Assembly: GCA_027600665.1 (NCBI GenBank)
Contig: JADGJL010000320.1
Location: 1 to 25,407 of the forward strand
Length of the DNA stretch: 25,407 bases
DNA from: Irineochytrium annulatum
Taxonomy: Eukaryota; Chytridiomycota; Chytridiomycetes; Chytridiales; Chytridiaceae
Direction: 5' to 3'
The position numbers and the translations under genes are program-made. Positions 1-11,779 of this stretch are shown here, piece by piece (within the stretch, counting starts at the first letter, position 1; each line of letters begins with the position of its first letter). Below the pieces are notes generated by a model that saw nothing but the letters and a program-made list of their open reading frames with translations, made no database searches and was not told the origin of the DNA.

Positions 1-470
1 GTATCCGCAGTGATGACGATATAGGGGCTGGGCCAGGCGCAGCATGTGTTTCCAGCCTCTGGTCTTGCACACAACCTCTTTCAAATGCCAATGTACTAAG
101 TTCTCTTTCCAGAATAATCTGCACTTTTCTTGCGCGAGCTACTCAGAAGCACATTGCGCGAGTCGATTTTGGTGAGCACACGGGTCTTCTTGCAGCATTA
201 TTTTATCCCTATCTCCGGGAGCATTGTGTCCGCGAAGTTGACATTATCTTACGATTTTTCAAATTCGCGAGCTCCTTTACTACTACTGACCGTCATTACC
301 CTTGCAGTCTTGAATTATATGGCCGCATCCAGCATATCGTTAATGGCATCGTCACGCCATCAAGGCCGGCTACCGTCGCTTTCACAAGAGGGCCTCTGCA
401 TTTCTGAGCCACCGTCGTCGTCCCTCAAGCCACCACGGGACAGTTAGCGTGCATGCTTTCCCTTCGAAAT
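1..470 (+). other. probable spliced plus-strand gene fragment, product unknown
   Basis: No family is recognised. Two stretches look like intron 3' ends on the plus strand: a TACTAAG branch-like motif followed by TTTCCAG ending near 112, and CTGAC followed by CCCTTGCAG ending near 310. A canonical donor GTGAGC follows TTTTG near 170, and another (GTAAGC) lies near 520. The frame entering near 113 stays open to about 405 and reads as plausible protein, including DFGEHTGLLAALFYPYLREH, but the second acceptor-like site lies inside it, so splicing is ambiguous. The 5' end would lie outside the window. This may be part of the same transcription unit as the small spliced gene at 1186-1817, or a decayed gene. 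Only the splice-like signals are seen; the rest is inference. Confidence 0.25.
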
Positions 471-752
471 CAGCAACATTTTCTTTGCCAAAAGCTGGCT
501 AGCAGGACTTCCACTTGGTAAGCTCATTGTACCTCTCCACTTTTCTCGCTTGGCGAAGCCGACGCGATTATTGTCGTCATTTGCGACATGGTTGTCGTCA
601 GCTTAACAACGGATGATCATCCTTCGACTTCGAGCCACTTCTAATTTCCTTCATCACCGATTTCTCAGTTACTCTGCACAAAAGTGGCAACGCTTCCTGA
701 ATCAACCAAGCTGCGCACTTAGCGGCTTTGGTACCGGGGTTCGTTGACCGGT

Positions 753-1001
753 TCTCATGCTATCTCCGGATCCCTGTTCTCAAGCTATCTCTGGATCTCT
801 GTTCTCAAGCTTTCCTGGATCCCTGTTCTCAAGCTATCTCTGGATCTTTGTTCTCAATCTACCCTTGGATCCTTGTTCTCAAGCTACCTCTGGATCTCTG
901 TTCCCAAGCTACCTCTGGATTCCTCGTCTCAAGCTACCTCTGGATCTCTGTTCTCAAGCTACCTCTGGATCCCTGTTCTCAAGCTATCTCAAGATCCCCG
1001 C
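753..1001 (+). repeat. 25-bp minisatellite, 10 units
   Basis: Ten tandem copies of a 25-bp unit (one copy is 24 bp) begin at 753, 778, 803, 827, 852, 877, 902, 927, 952 and 977. The core of most units is CTCAAGCTAYCTCTGGATC followed by a YCTGT-like end. Units differ at a few positions, the last is degenerate, and decaying copies seem to continue to about 1060. Because 25 is not a multiple of three, the frame rotates through the array, and no frame of the plus-strand unit has a stop. This produces three overlapping open frames over 728-1236. I read those as a by-product of the repeat. The array sits upstream of the proposed small spliced gene, so it could be 5' UTR, promoter or intron. Confidence 0.9.
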
Positions 1002-1185
1002 TCTTCAAGCGATCTATCTCGGATCTTTCTTCAAGGCTGCATCAAGACTCCACCTCAAGCTACGCTCAAGTCGACACCATCGCCTGATCGCCTCTTGCGC
1101 CAGCTTTCAATCCTGTTTGCCTGTCTCTCTCAGCATTCTCACATCTCACGACGACGAAGGGGCGGTAGCCGCTGGCATCTGGGCA

Positions 1186-1817
1186 ATGGTGAGATCTAAT
1201 CCTATTCACTTTCTGTTCTTTTCAAGCGTGTACTGACATTGATTGAAATAGGATCGGGTACTGTCCTTCTCCAATGCTCTCACCGCGCCAGCCGCTAGGC
1301 GAACGTGTACTGTACTCTGTAGGTTCTCCTTGCTTTGAGCTCGATTCCGCTTCAAATCCTCTTACCAGCTGAACTAATCGTCTCGGTCCTACAGTCGTTT
1401 CACTCCTCAACAAGAGCGGCCCGCTGGCAACATTGCGGCTATAATATATTTTGCAAAATTCTTACGCCATCCTCCTTCTTCACTTTCCTTCGTTTGATAC
1501 CTCCTTTCGTTATTGAGCATGCAGGTACTAACTCCTTCGTTTGCAGATCTCGAGTTTCACGGGGCTGACGTCGAAGAACGTGAGGGCGATAGTTTTACAG
1601 GGAAGTAGGAGCGGGTACGGCCATGATCTTTTATCTTTTCTGCGCTGATTCCTGACATCATATTCTTTCCCCCTTTCTTCTCGCAGCAACAGAACAACGG
1701 GAAGATTCCTGTATTGCAACGCCAGCTTGCATCGCCCTATTCAAGCAGTCAACGCTTTCCGGCCACGTGTATTCACACTCTTTCTACCTGGCCCGTCATG
1801 ATGCTGCTAATACATAG
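1186..1817 (+). CDS. possible five-exon small protein, 119 aa, unknown
   Basis: This gene model rests on splice signals, not homology. Exons: 1186-1188, 1252-1322, 1395-1491, 1547-1604 and 1687-1817. The first intron is strong: ATG directly followed by GTGAGATC, then TACTGACATT and GAAATAG. Later introns end in GGTCCTACAG, TACTAAC...TTTGCAG and CTCGCAG. The donors GTTCTCC (1323) and GTTTGATA (1492) are weak but resemble donors used in the kinase genes nearby. All joins keep frame and give a 119-residue protein beginning MDRVLSFSNALTAPAARR and ending in a stop at 1815-1817. An AATAAA lies 70 bp downstream. No domain is recognised. Other donor choices would change exons 2-4, so the protein is tentative; transcription in this direction is better supported than the exact product. 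Confidence 0.3.
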
Positions 1818-1886
1818 GGGAGTAGGAGATGGGCTTTGACAGCTTACTACTTATGCCTTTGTTAAATATGCAGCATCTCCAATGCT

Positions 1887-1892
1887 AATAAA
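1887..1892 (+). terminator. candidate polyadenylation signal AATAAA
   Basis: A perfect AATAAA lies 70 bp after the stop of the proposed plus-strand small gene, in an AT-rich stretch (1860-1925). This fits a 3' UTR end. In AT-rich fungal sequence the hexamer can also occur by chance. Confidence 0.4.
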
Positions 1893-2703
1893 ATGATCAA
1901 TCAAATCCATAACGACTCCAATTTAATGATTCGCCATATGGGCAAATAGAAATGAGTGTCCACGCCAACGACACTGCTGATTACAAGATCTCCTGCGTGC
2001 GAGGGCAAGGAAGCACAGCAACGGGGATTGCCCCGCAACCCACTTCTTATATACGTGGCGCGTAAATTCTCCAACGAGTCCTATACTTTCTAAGTCGGGA
2101 TCAAACCAACCGCACGCACCTCTTCGCGGAAAGAAGGTTTGTCGACATTTTTTATCTCGCTGAATCAAAGCGTTTCCTTTAAGATGAACCTTGTATTTTT
2201 TAACACCTGAAAATTTGAGGGGCTGGTTGATCAACACAACTAACAGCGAAAACTATGCACAAGGAGGTTGTCAACAAGCACCTGTAGCTCGCTCGCGTAG
2301 CCCGCCTCGCACTCCTCGTTGTTAAAAGTCTGTTGCCCCGCGTGCCGGTTCATCATTGAAACTTCGTAAGCAAGAATTCCCTCTGCGACGACGGCGACTA
2401 AACGAGCCGTCGAAGCAGGTCCAAAAACCGTTCACAGCCGCGCGCTCACGCTTGTCGCGCCAAGCGACTCGTGAAACCTGCGTGAGAAGGAACATTCGAA
2501 AGAAATTAAATACATCCGAGGGTTGACCGCCCGCACCCTCCCATTCCTCGGCCGGATTGACCACCGCCGCCATTCCCACTTTCATCCTCACCCCTTAACC
2601 CACTGCACGTCTCTCGTCGCCCCTTCACGAACCCCATTCCGCGAGCTCCGTCCTGATGCCCACCACCATCGATCCCTTCACCTGCAAGCTCTTTCCGAAA
2701 TGA
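1893..2703. other. no recognisable gene
   Basis: Two moderate minus-strand open frames (1923-2237, 104 codons; 2322-2591, 89 codons) show no family motif, low-complexity Arg-rich segments, and no clear splice signals joining them to neighbours. I see no tRNA, transposon ends or tandem repeats here. Confidence 0.5.
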
Positions 2704-3141
2704 TTAAGTCTCAACGGGCGGGATTTCTTGACATCGGGACCGGAGTGACAGCGGCCCATAGTGGGTGTGCCGCGTCGCGATGATGCGGGGTAGACTGAGG
2801 TGGTTGCGGAGGAAGGGCAGTCCGCCGCCGAGGTACCAATGCACTGCGACGTTCAACAGGGTCTGCCGGCAACGTGGACAATTAGAGAACATGAAAGAAG
2901 TGAGCAGGTGTTGAGCTGGGCCCACCTGAGTCAGTCGGCGACCAGGACAACCCACGAGCCCTCGTCCTCCTCCACCACAACCGTGACCCAAAGCCGGCAT
3001 CAGCCCCTCCAAGTGCTTCACCGCCTCCATCGCCACGCCGATGCCGTCTAACGTTGGGGCTGCTGCCGGTCGGTCGGCGGGGGCTCCGGGGAACTTCGAG
3101 GCGGGTCCTTCTTGCACATCCAGAATTTCAATGAGCCCTCC
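2704..3141 (-). CDS. weak two-exon candidate, unknown protein (5' end unresolved)
   Basis: On the minus strand an open frame runs from about 3141 to a donor CAG/GTGGGCC at 2926. A 63-nt intron (2863-2925) with TCTCTAATTG and CCGGCAG follows, then a 53-codon exon ending in TAA at 2704. The joined frame reads through LIEILDVQEGPASKFPGAPA and VAMEAVKHLEGLMPALGHG before the intron and TLLNVAVHWYLGGGLPFLRN after it. Because the intron is itself a multiple of three and open, the frame is the same unspliced. No in-frame ATG of good context was found: an upstream exon may end at the GTAAGA donor near 3250, but its phase does not match. No family is recognised. It could be a real short gene or a chance open frame. 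Confidence 0.22.
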   Translation of the reverse strand, partial: GGLIEILDVQEGPASKFPGAPADRPAAAPTLDGIGVAMEAVKHLEGLMPALGHGCGGGGRGLVGCPGRRLTQVGPAQHLLTSFMFSNCPRCRQTLLNVAVHWYLGGGLPFLRNHLSLPRIIATRHTHYGPLSLRSRCQEIPPVET

Positions 3142-4827
3142 AGAGGACGATCAGACGTTAGCCATGACCTCCCAGGCGCCCAGGAGGCAAAGATCGGATC
3201 GAATAAATGACCGAGAGTTCAGCGATGAAGGGAGCGCCAGTACACGTCCTTCTTACCCATCCACGACCTGCATCGACACTTCCTAGCTCCAACGGGCTTC
3301 AGTATTGGTTTCGCACGGCTCCGGCGCTCTCAGATCTCTCTACAGGAAGACTACGACGACTCCGGCGTGGCCGCGGAAAGCCAAGCAAGGGAGGTTGACG
3401 GAGGTCGACGAGGAGGAGATCTCGCGTGCCTGATGGTGTCGGGCGAGGACTTTGAGGGGTGGCTGGTTGATTGTCAAATTCTGATCAGACGTGCCACCTC
3501 ACCGCTCGCAGCGTCGTCGGGTCGGGGAGCGACAATCCTCTCAAGTCTCGAAAACTAACTGCGCTCCCTCAAATCCGCGCTGCCGCTCCTCCCAACTGCC
3601 GCAACGCGCCTTCGAAAAAATCTGACCCGATTGCGATCGCTTCGGCGCATTCGGCGCTGTGCCCCGGGCGACATCATCTTCGAGCCCTTCTAAAGTCCCT
3701 TCGTTGACATTAGCGGGCCGACCTTCGTCGTGGAGAGACACCTGACTGGCCGCTTTTGCTGGCAAAGCACGAATGGACGGCGTCGCCCCGTCGCCTTCTC
3801 TCCTGCATCCGCGCAGCCCTCCGGACATGGTCGGGTCATGTATTGGTTGGCGGTGGAGGAGGAGGGGTTGCATTACGTTGGGCAGGCGGGATTAAAGTGG
3901 TGGATGTGGTGGACATGAGGAAGGTCGGGTTTTTTTTACGGAGTTCATCGTCAGCGACTATTTCTTCACACACCACTCTAAGTGCGCGCGCAGGAGCTGA
4001 TACTGGTGGGCGAGAAGATAATGGCGGAGCCTTTTGATGTGGATGGGAGGAGGGATTTGAGGATTTGGCGACGAGACTTGATTTGTGACGTGGATTTTGT
4101 CACGAAGTTCTTACGGGACCATTGCTTCTGCAGCTTTTCCGCGCGCGGCGCGAGGAGGCCTTTGGAAAATTGGTTGGTGGGTTTGCAGCGTCGGTTCGAT
4201 GTCACCGTTCGTTCGCACAAGTTATTGTTATCATCACCAAGCACTCCCGACTTATGTCAGCATTCGTGCTGATCTCACAAGCGCCGGCGCCTGAACACTT
4301 ATTGCTATATGAATTGCTTCGGGGGATGATGCTGCTTCGTTACTTGCAAATGCGGGCCAAATGAGCTTTAGTCTCTAGCGTGTTTGCCGTTTCCCGAACG
4401 CCGACAACTGAAGCAAGTGACGAGACCGCCTCACTGACGTCGGCTGATTGTGCTAATGGTTCAAGTTTGACGTTGTGTTAATGCCAGCACCGGAGCGGCA
4501 TTTATCTGGCTTGACTGGAGGCTCTCCATGTGGGGCGCATAACGAACCCGTGCACTTACTGGGAGAAAGGGCACTGCAAGCCTTTTAAAAACAAGCGTAT
4601 TTAAGGGAACCAGATGTTCTTGTGATCAGCACTGCAGCCATGAGCAACTCAGTTGGACAGCATCCTGTTTTCATCGGCAGATCCTTGCATGGTTTCAAAC
4701 GCCAGTTACGACCGACATTCGCCACGCTAATCTCAACAGAACAGACTTCAATGCTTGCATAATTGTATTTATGTAAATGGAATGAAAGTGGGCCTGTGCT
4801 TAGTGACAAACAATCATAGCGTGATCC
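3142..4827. other. intergenic region without a recognisable gene
   Basis: Several 60-110 codon frames overlap on both strands (for example plus 3367-3558 and 3982-4272, minus 3541-3873). None shows a known domain, and they contradict each other in frame and strand. The plus strand from 3300 to 4360 has patches that read like protein in shifting frames, which could be a decayed gene or an unrecognised multi-exon gene. The last 220 bp before 4828 is the likely 3' UTR of ECM29. Confidence 0.4.
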
Positions 4828-7800
4828 TTATTTTGACGTGTCCATGCCACTGATCTCCCGTCTCAAATCCTTCATTGGTTCGACAATCGTTGAGATAATC
4901 TCCTTTGAAATCACAACGTCGATCCCCGAGAGAAGAGCAGTCCTCACTTTTGGGGTCATAAGCTCCGTGCCTTTTCATATATGTCAGCAAGGCTACCTCA
5001 TCGACGGACATTTACCTTTAAGCCGTCCAATCAAAGTCCGGATGACTTTGCCAGTGGCCTCCCTAATTGCCGTAAATTTGCCATCATCGACGGACTTGAA
5101 GAGGGCCGCAATGACGACCGTCAGAGTTGCCTCGTCGAGCGTCGCCTTGTCAAAGGCCTCCATCTTTTCAAAAATTGCTCCGACCGCTTCGATGACCGCG
5201 ATCCGAATGTTCCATACGTGCCCCTCGAGATTCTTCGACAACAACTGCACAACTTTCTTCGCGTGCTTCACTGTATCCCACGGCGCATCAGTTTCACAAC
5301 CACGTAGGAACCATAAATCTCTACAGCGTACCTTGCGTCTTCTTCCATTTTCTCGGCCAAGCCTGCCCCAGCGCCTTAAACGCGTTCGCCCGAATCATCA
5401 ACGCTAACGGTTTCGCCCTCGCTTCATCCACATCCTCATCCTCCATCTCGTCGCTGGTGGCCGTTTCTACTAAGTATTCTTCCACCTCCTCCCACCGATC
5501 CACAAACTCTAACCCATCCAAAAGCCTTCCCAATTGCTCGATCCCATGCCTCTTGTATACCTTATTGTTCTTCTTGGCCTCCCGAATCACAACCTTTACG
5601 ACCTCGTCCAACCGCGCCTCGTTTTTCCCGCCCGCGAAATGCTCTTTCCCCTCAACCGAGACCGTTACAAGCGCTTCCAGCACAGCCTCCTTCCCCTCCC
5701 ACGTTCTGCCCCCAAGCGCCTCCACCAGCATGGGTACCGCCGTCTCCATTCTCCCGGCAATCCCGCCCTTTATGGCCTTAGCAATCTCGCTTAACGCAGA
5801 CCCGACCTGCCGCTTGACGGCCCACGACGGGCTTGTGGACAGCAGTGACGTGCATAGCTCCATCAACTCCCCCAAATATAGCTTCACGGCCCCCGACATG
5901 CCCGGGGTGTTCTCCTCCCATACGTTCGACCACACGTTAGCGATGCTCTCGAGGGCATCCTTCCTCCCCAAGAATGCGAGCGGGAGCGCCTGATCTTTGT
6001 ATCGCCCGAACGCGTCGCTCGAGTGCCTGCTCATCTCGAGTATGGCTATCCCAGGCACGGCGCGCTGCTCGTCATCCTCGGCCTCGGTGTACATGGTCTT
6101 CAGGTGTGCGATAAGCTTGGTCACGGCGGGCTCGGAGCAGAGCTTAACGATGTGACCCATCGCGGTTGCGAACGACTTTCGAACGGAAGCGGACCGGTCG
6201 GCGACGGCACCGCTCAGAGCCTTAAGAGTGGCATCCGCGTGCGGCTTTAGCTCCGTGGGCACGCGCATGGTTAGGGAGACGATGAAACGCGCACACCCGG
6301 CTTTCGTAGGGAGGCCGACGCCCTTGCGGACAAGGTGAATCACTTTACCCATAAGGGCGTCCATGATCTGGGGGTCGACGTTTTCCACGCAGGACTCGAT
6401 GCCCTCCATCATCGGAGAAGCTTTGGCGGCGCTCAAGCGTGAGCTGTCTAGCTGATCTTGGGTGATGTTGTACTTATCCGTGTGGAACGCAAGGTAATCT
6501 ATGAATAAGTCAGCTAACAATAACTTAGATACGCGACTCTTACTCATGACTTGCGGTTCCATGCTGCTAAGGCCCTCCAACAACGTCCCGACAAGATCTG
6601 CGATGTGCGGTTTCAGCAGGACGCCACCTTTCTTCGTAATCTTTAAAATGGTGGCGAGCGAGAACTTCCGGACGTCTTCCGCAGTTGAAGTAAGGCCTTT
6701 GGTCTGAAAAGCTTAATTTATGCAAGCTCATGGACGAAGCTCCTACCAAGAACAACGGCATGACAATGTCAATAATCCTCTTCCCCTCCTCAATCGAAAC
6801 AACCGCCGGGTCGCAATACCGGACGGTGATGTTCGTCAGCGTCTTGCAAGTCGTAAACCCCGCGACGCGAACGCTCTCCTTGATGTCATCGAGGCGGCCG
6901 AAGGAAAGCGTCCACAGGACCTTTAAGTAAGGCTCCAACTGAGTTATCTGGCGTCCGTGAATCAGATCGGAGGTTGCAATACAGCTAGACAACACATCAG
7001 TGAGGTAAAAAGAAAGCTTTTACTCTCACCTGGCCTCCCGCGTCCTCCAGAGCTTGTCCTCTAATCCCCTCAGCAGGTCCTTCATGATGGCATCAAAATG
7101 CTCATCGACTGTCTTCTTTGGCTCCTTCACGAGACTCCTCCAGATACTTTTCATGCTCTCAGCGACCTTAACGTTCGGGTCAAACTGGAACCGGTACAGC
7201 TTTGGCACGAGCTGCGGCAGGTGCGGCGCCAGCTCCCTCTCGGCTTGAGTCGCGATCGAACTGAAACCCATAGACGCGCCTCGCCGGGAGTTCCAGATCG
7301 CGTTGTGAGAGGCGAGCGACATAAATTGGTAGACGAGGTCGGGCTGGCTCATATCGGAGGCGAGGGATAGGATGGACTGATAGGTTGTCAGCGTGCTGCC
7401 GTCTGGGGTCGCCCCAAGAGCACCCTCCTGGAAAAGCTGCGTGTCGGCCGTTACGCTCTGCGGGGCGAGCTTTCGGCCCTCGCTTAACGTCGAGACCAGG
7501 GATTGCACAAGCGATGACTTGATCTTCTCGTCACCGAGCTCGTAAACAAGTCCGATGCCCTTCGACGCAACCTCCTGAGTGAACTCGTCGCGGTCCGAAA
7601 TCAGACCCGAGAATGCAGTATGGATGTTGGGGAGAGCTGTCCGGACTTGATCGATAGCGCCGCAGAACTTCACGAGCGACAGCAGCCAGATACAGACTGC
7701 TTTTCGTGAAACGAGAGCACCGCCAGGTCGTATCTCATCGAAGCATTTTTTCATAACGGCATTAAGAACCTCGGGCTTCGGCGTAGCGACGTCGGTCCCC

Positions 7801-10800
7801 GGCGGTGGGAAGGGAACGTCCGCGATATCGAGATATTCCTCCATGCAAGTGGCTTTGAACCCAGCAGATGCGGCGCAGAGGGCTTCACCAACCGTGAAGT
7901 TTACTTCGACGTTCTTGCTGATGATCGATGGCAGCGTGTAAAAGAAGTCGAGGATCTTTTGCGTAAACTCCGTCGATCCGAGAGCAACGTGACCAAGGGA
8001 GAGAATAGCAGCCTCTTGAAGCTTTTTGAGGTATTAGTGAGCTTTGCAAAGAACATTGATGAAGACCTTGGAATCCTTCGGGTTCTTGCCAAACGAAATC
8101 AACTTTTCCACCAGCTTCTCCTTCGTCCAAACTTCCGAAGCCGAACCTTTCGCAGCGCCAGCGTCGGCCGTGGTGGTCGGAGCCGCAGCGGAATCTACCT
8201 CCATGCCATTGCTCTCGGGAATCGCGCCGTGACGACCGATTTCGGCGAGAGCTTGGCACGATCCAATGACTTGAATGTTCGACGTTGCATTCAGACCGTC
8301 GCCAATAGACGCGACAATCTTCCCGGCCAGCTCCGGGGATACAATAGTCTTCCAAGTCTTCGGGTGACGGTACATGAGCCTTCCGAGCACAAATCCAAGC
8401 GAAAGAACAGCACCATGACGCGCTTCGAACGACGTCTAAATGAAATGCCGTTAGTCTTGGACAAGTTCACGCAAACGTACCTGCTTCGAAGTATCAATCG
8501 AAGAAGTGTAAAGCTCCTCGAGTAACTTCGTCAGATTCTGCTGTCGATCGGACTTGCCGAGGTCGCTGGTGCTGATGATTCCAAGCACCCGTGCCATACA
8601 CAAACGTGTCTCCGATTTGATCGAAGTCGTGAATGTCTACCCGTTGGGTGTAAGCGCTTCTCTTCTAAAAAACCAACTTTCATACCTTTATCCAATCGAC
8701 TCGGTCCTTATATGACTCCGACAATTTGGTTGGACCAAGTGAGACAAGCTCCAGCAAGCAAGTTGATGCAACCGAGTGCAGCACAGCATCTTCACGAAAT
8801 CAGCACAACCGTTTTTCAATAACCGTTACCTGTCTCATCCGACTTCAACCCTCCCTCAATAAGCTCAATATACAATGGCAACCCCGCCTGCTGATCAGTG
8901 CCTTCCTTCTCCCAGAGCATCCGCAAGTGCGCCTTTAAAGTCGCTCGCAGCTTGCTGTCCGAAATTTTTCCGCCGTCCTCATTCTCCGACGATAAAGACG
9001 GCGAGATATCGCTAACGCGCGCCCTCGGGTCCGAATAGAGAATAATCAATCGACGCAGAAGTTCGAGGCCATTCGTGTACGACTCCGCCGTGAGCGATCC
9101 AACGTATCTTCAAATCCTTAAGTACGATTACAATGCCCGCACAAGCATACCTTACACCGGGCGCCCTCGCACTTGACCGCTGACGTCTCGACATCTCCTT
9201 AATACACGCGGCCATTTCCGAGAGCTTCGGCAGCTTCGCGCGGTACTCGTTGATCGTCTTTAAATCCTCGTTGGCCGACATCGAAGCAGACGCAGCGGGA
9301 GGCGTCGGGAACACGAGACCGCGCTTGCCCTCCTCTCTGACCTCCATTTTCGGATCGGCCGCCGCCACTAGGTCGATATATCGCGCCAACGTGTGCGAGA
9401 ACGGGAACAAGGAGTTCGCGTACTTTACGGCGACAAAGCGGGCCTGCGGTTCCGGCTGAATAAAGGATCAGCAATAGAAGCAAGTGCAAGCAATACAAAC
9501 CTTGTCGATCGTGTCGAGCAGGATCGCCTCCACCTCCGCGCGCTTCACGTCATCCTTTCCAATGTCCTTGTACGCGTCCACCATTGTCGAAAGACTTTCC
9601 TGCACCGACACCCGCACGTTCCTCTGCTCGGTCGCCACGGCGGTGAAGAACTGCTGGAGAATAGCGATGTCACTCGAAAAGAGCTCCGGTGCTACAATGT
9701 AGTCAGAATCAAACAAAACCGAAGATTTTGAAACCTCGTTTCGACAACAGCCCGACAGCTTCGTACGCAAAGCCCCGAAGGTTCTCATTATCTTGGCCCT
9801 TCTCGTCCTCGTTCGCCTCAATGAACTTTAACAGGCCCGACAAAAGTATAGGCGCGACAGGCTTTATCTTCGCCGAGTCTGCAATCCGAGCAACCCATTG
9901 GACGAACGACATTCCACACGACCTTAACTTCGCCGTGGTGGCTTCCCCTATTCGAAATTTTAGTTATCAGCTTGATATCGACCACACATACCGTAAAGCG
10001 CATCGAACGCGATCTGCAACATCCCCGGCATCTGGTTCGTCGCCGCCGCCGATTTCAACATGAAGGTCATGCTCTTCAGCTTAACGGTCGCCGTTCCAGG
10101 CGTCCTCAGATCCCCTGGCACCCTCTGCGCCTGCGCCTGCGCGTGCGAAGGCGAGCCCTGGTACAACATGTACAGGCCCCTCACGCAGCCCAGATCCTCG
10201 AAGTCCGGCTTCGCGTTCCGCTTCAGCCCGTCCTCCCCGGCGGACACGATCTCGTGGTTCGTGTCGGCAGATGCGACGACGTAGATGAAGAAACGCTCGT
10301 TGAGGTGGAGCTTATCGGGTACGAATAGCGGGTTCTGAATGAACTTCAAGACGCCGATCTACAAGAAGGGTTAAATATAGCAAATGGGGATCGTATACAC
10401 AGACCTTGAGAGCCTTCAAGTCGCTCGGTGATTTCGCCCACTTAGCTTTGTCATCGTTCGTGATAAACTTCGTCGCGTTCGTGCTGAGGCCCGGAGGGAC
10501 GCAGATCGAATTCGTTTCCGCGGCCTTTTGCTGATCCGCCATGGGCGGGACGACGTACAACATGAGGTCTAGGAAGCGATCGAGTAAGGTCTTCAGGTCA
10601 TCCGGTCGCTTTTCGAAACCGAAGGGGTCTTTCGGGGGTGGCGGCTCGTTCTTCCCAGTCTTTTTCTCCTTAAACTCGGCGATAATCTGCGCGACAATGA
10701 TGAAAATTAGTTAGTGCTACCATCTCCACGAAAGCAACAAGGGATACCAACCGGAAGAGCGACGTTGAAGATAGTCTGCATCTGCGCGGGCTGCCGTTTC

Positions 10801-11304
10801 GAAATGTCCACGACGAGCTTCGGAAGATGTTCCCTTGCTTCCTAATTACGCGGCCCAGCTTAACACTCGCGCTGTCCAAACGCACCATGCCCAAAATCCT
10901 CACCTCCTCCGACAGCCTCGCGAATCCCATCTCCAGATAAATTAACGCAAAGTTCTGCACGAACAACCCCTTCCCCTTCTCCCTCTCCTTGATGAAAAGG
11001 TCCAGCAGCGGTCCCACGGGGATCTTCAAGCTCGAATTCGCCTTCAGCCGCTTCGAGACGTGGCCGCAGATTGAGGTGACCTTCGTGCGGACCTCCTCGT
11101 GCGGGCTCTCGAGCTTCATGAGGACGGGGCTGAGGAAGCTGGTGAGGGCCTTCTCAAACTTGGCATCCGTGTCCGCGAGCGCGAAGCGCAGCTCGACATT
11201 CTCGAGCAGCTCTGAACATGGCGGGGATCAGGGAACGCAAGCATTAGATCGGGACTCCCGAGGGTCGCGACGCGCGTCAACTCACGGATATCATTGCTGG
11301 CCAT
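4828..11304 (-). CDS. ECM29: ECM29, proteasome adaptor and scaffold protein, complete, 18 exons
   Basis: ECM29 is a HEAT-repeat solenoid that binds 26S proteasomes, linking core and regulatory particles and taking part in quality control of faulty assemblies. Exons on the minus strand: 11286-11304, 10904-11211, 10752-10841, 10405-10686, 9992-10358, 9735-9947, 9501-9691, 9151-9455, 8830-9107, 8686-8789, 8481-8636, 8067-8435, 7030-8021, 6747-6984, 6544-6703, 5332-6498, 5016-5270, 4828-4970. They sum to 5637 nt (1878 aa), close to yeast (1868) and human (1845). Every junction keeps phase. Family-typical stretches include MASNDIQLLENVELRFALAD at the N-terminus, LPQLVPKLYRFQFDPN, LSAAKASPMM, a GVGLPTKAGCARFIVSLT block and LGGRTWEGKEAVLEAL. 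The start ATG lies in a 19-nt first exon; its downstream join restores the known family N-terminus. Introns are mostly 40-75 nt, and four end in AAG. Identification is very secure; single exon edges are slightly less so. Confidence 0.95.
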
Positions 11305-11779
11305 CACGCGTTTCAATCGTTCGTCAAACTAGCGCTTCGACCACTTCGAATTCAACCTGAAACACCCAAATGCAGGCCTGAACGCGTAATTCAGCTCAAT
11401 GACGCGTCCGGACGCGTAAGAGGCGATTCAGTTATGTTACAAATAAATTTGCATTGGATTACAACGGATTATGCGGGCGTATGAATCAGTCATTTCACGC
11501 CAAAGACAATGATCGACCTGTTACAAGAAAGCAAAAGTATTTATCTATAATGTAAAGCCGCACTATTACAAGAATGAGAAACGCGCGTAAGTAAGTAGCT
11601 AACCAGTAGCTAACCGATGTACAAAACCCAACAACGACACAAAAGCTTTGCAAGCAAACTAGAAGAAAGAAAGGCGCCTGAATCCATAAACACATCCTTG
11701 CATGCCCTTCCAGTAAGATGATGAAATAGTAAAATATAGTAGTAGACCGCCATAATCTCCGCTGGGCTTAGAAACGCAG
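11305..11779. other. ECM29 promoter region and PAK-A 3' UTR
   Basis: No gene is seen. The interval should hold the upstream region of ECM29 (near 11305) and the 3' UTR of PAK-A (near 11779). A block at 11674-11700 is nearly the same as one in the PAK-B 3' UTR (15624-15650), and AGTAGACCGC is shared further along (11741-11750 and near 15682-15691). This marks the interval as part of the duplicated unit. Confidence 0.6.
11674..11700 (-). repeat. 3' UTR block shared by the two PAK genes
   Basis: On the plus strand GCGCCTGAATCCATAAACAC and the following 7 bases match 15624-15650 at 24 of 27 positions by eye, at comparable distances (about 80-120 bp) beyond each PAK stop codon. AGTAGACCGC recurs in both flanks. 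This is either remnant identity from the tandem duplication or a conserved RNA element such as a 3'-end or localisation signal. Confidence 0.65.

Noticed and set aside
728..1236. Three overlapping plus-strand open frames of 119-159 codons
   Set aside because: They are explained by the 25-bp repeat being stop-free in every forward frame; the peptides are repeats of the same low-complexity unit with no domain.
2800..3117. RING-like CPRCRQ motif on the minus strand
   Set aside because: The motif falls inside the proposed intron 2863-2925 and at its edge, and no partner Cys/His pairs occur nearby.
5457..5993. Plus-strand 178-codon frame opposite ECM29
   Set aside because: It is antisense to the longest ECM29 exon, is Ser/Pro-rich as expected from the complement of a GC-rich exon, and has no motif.
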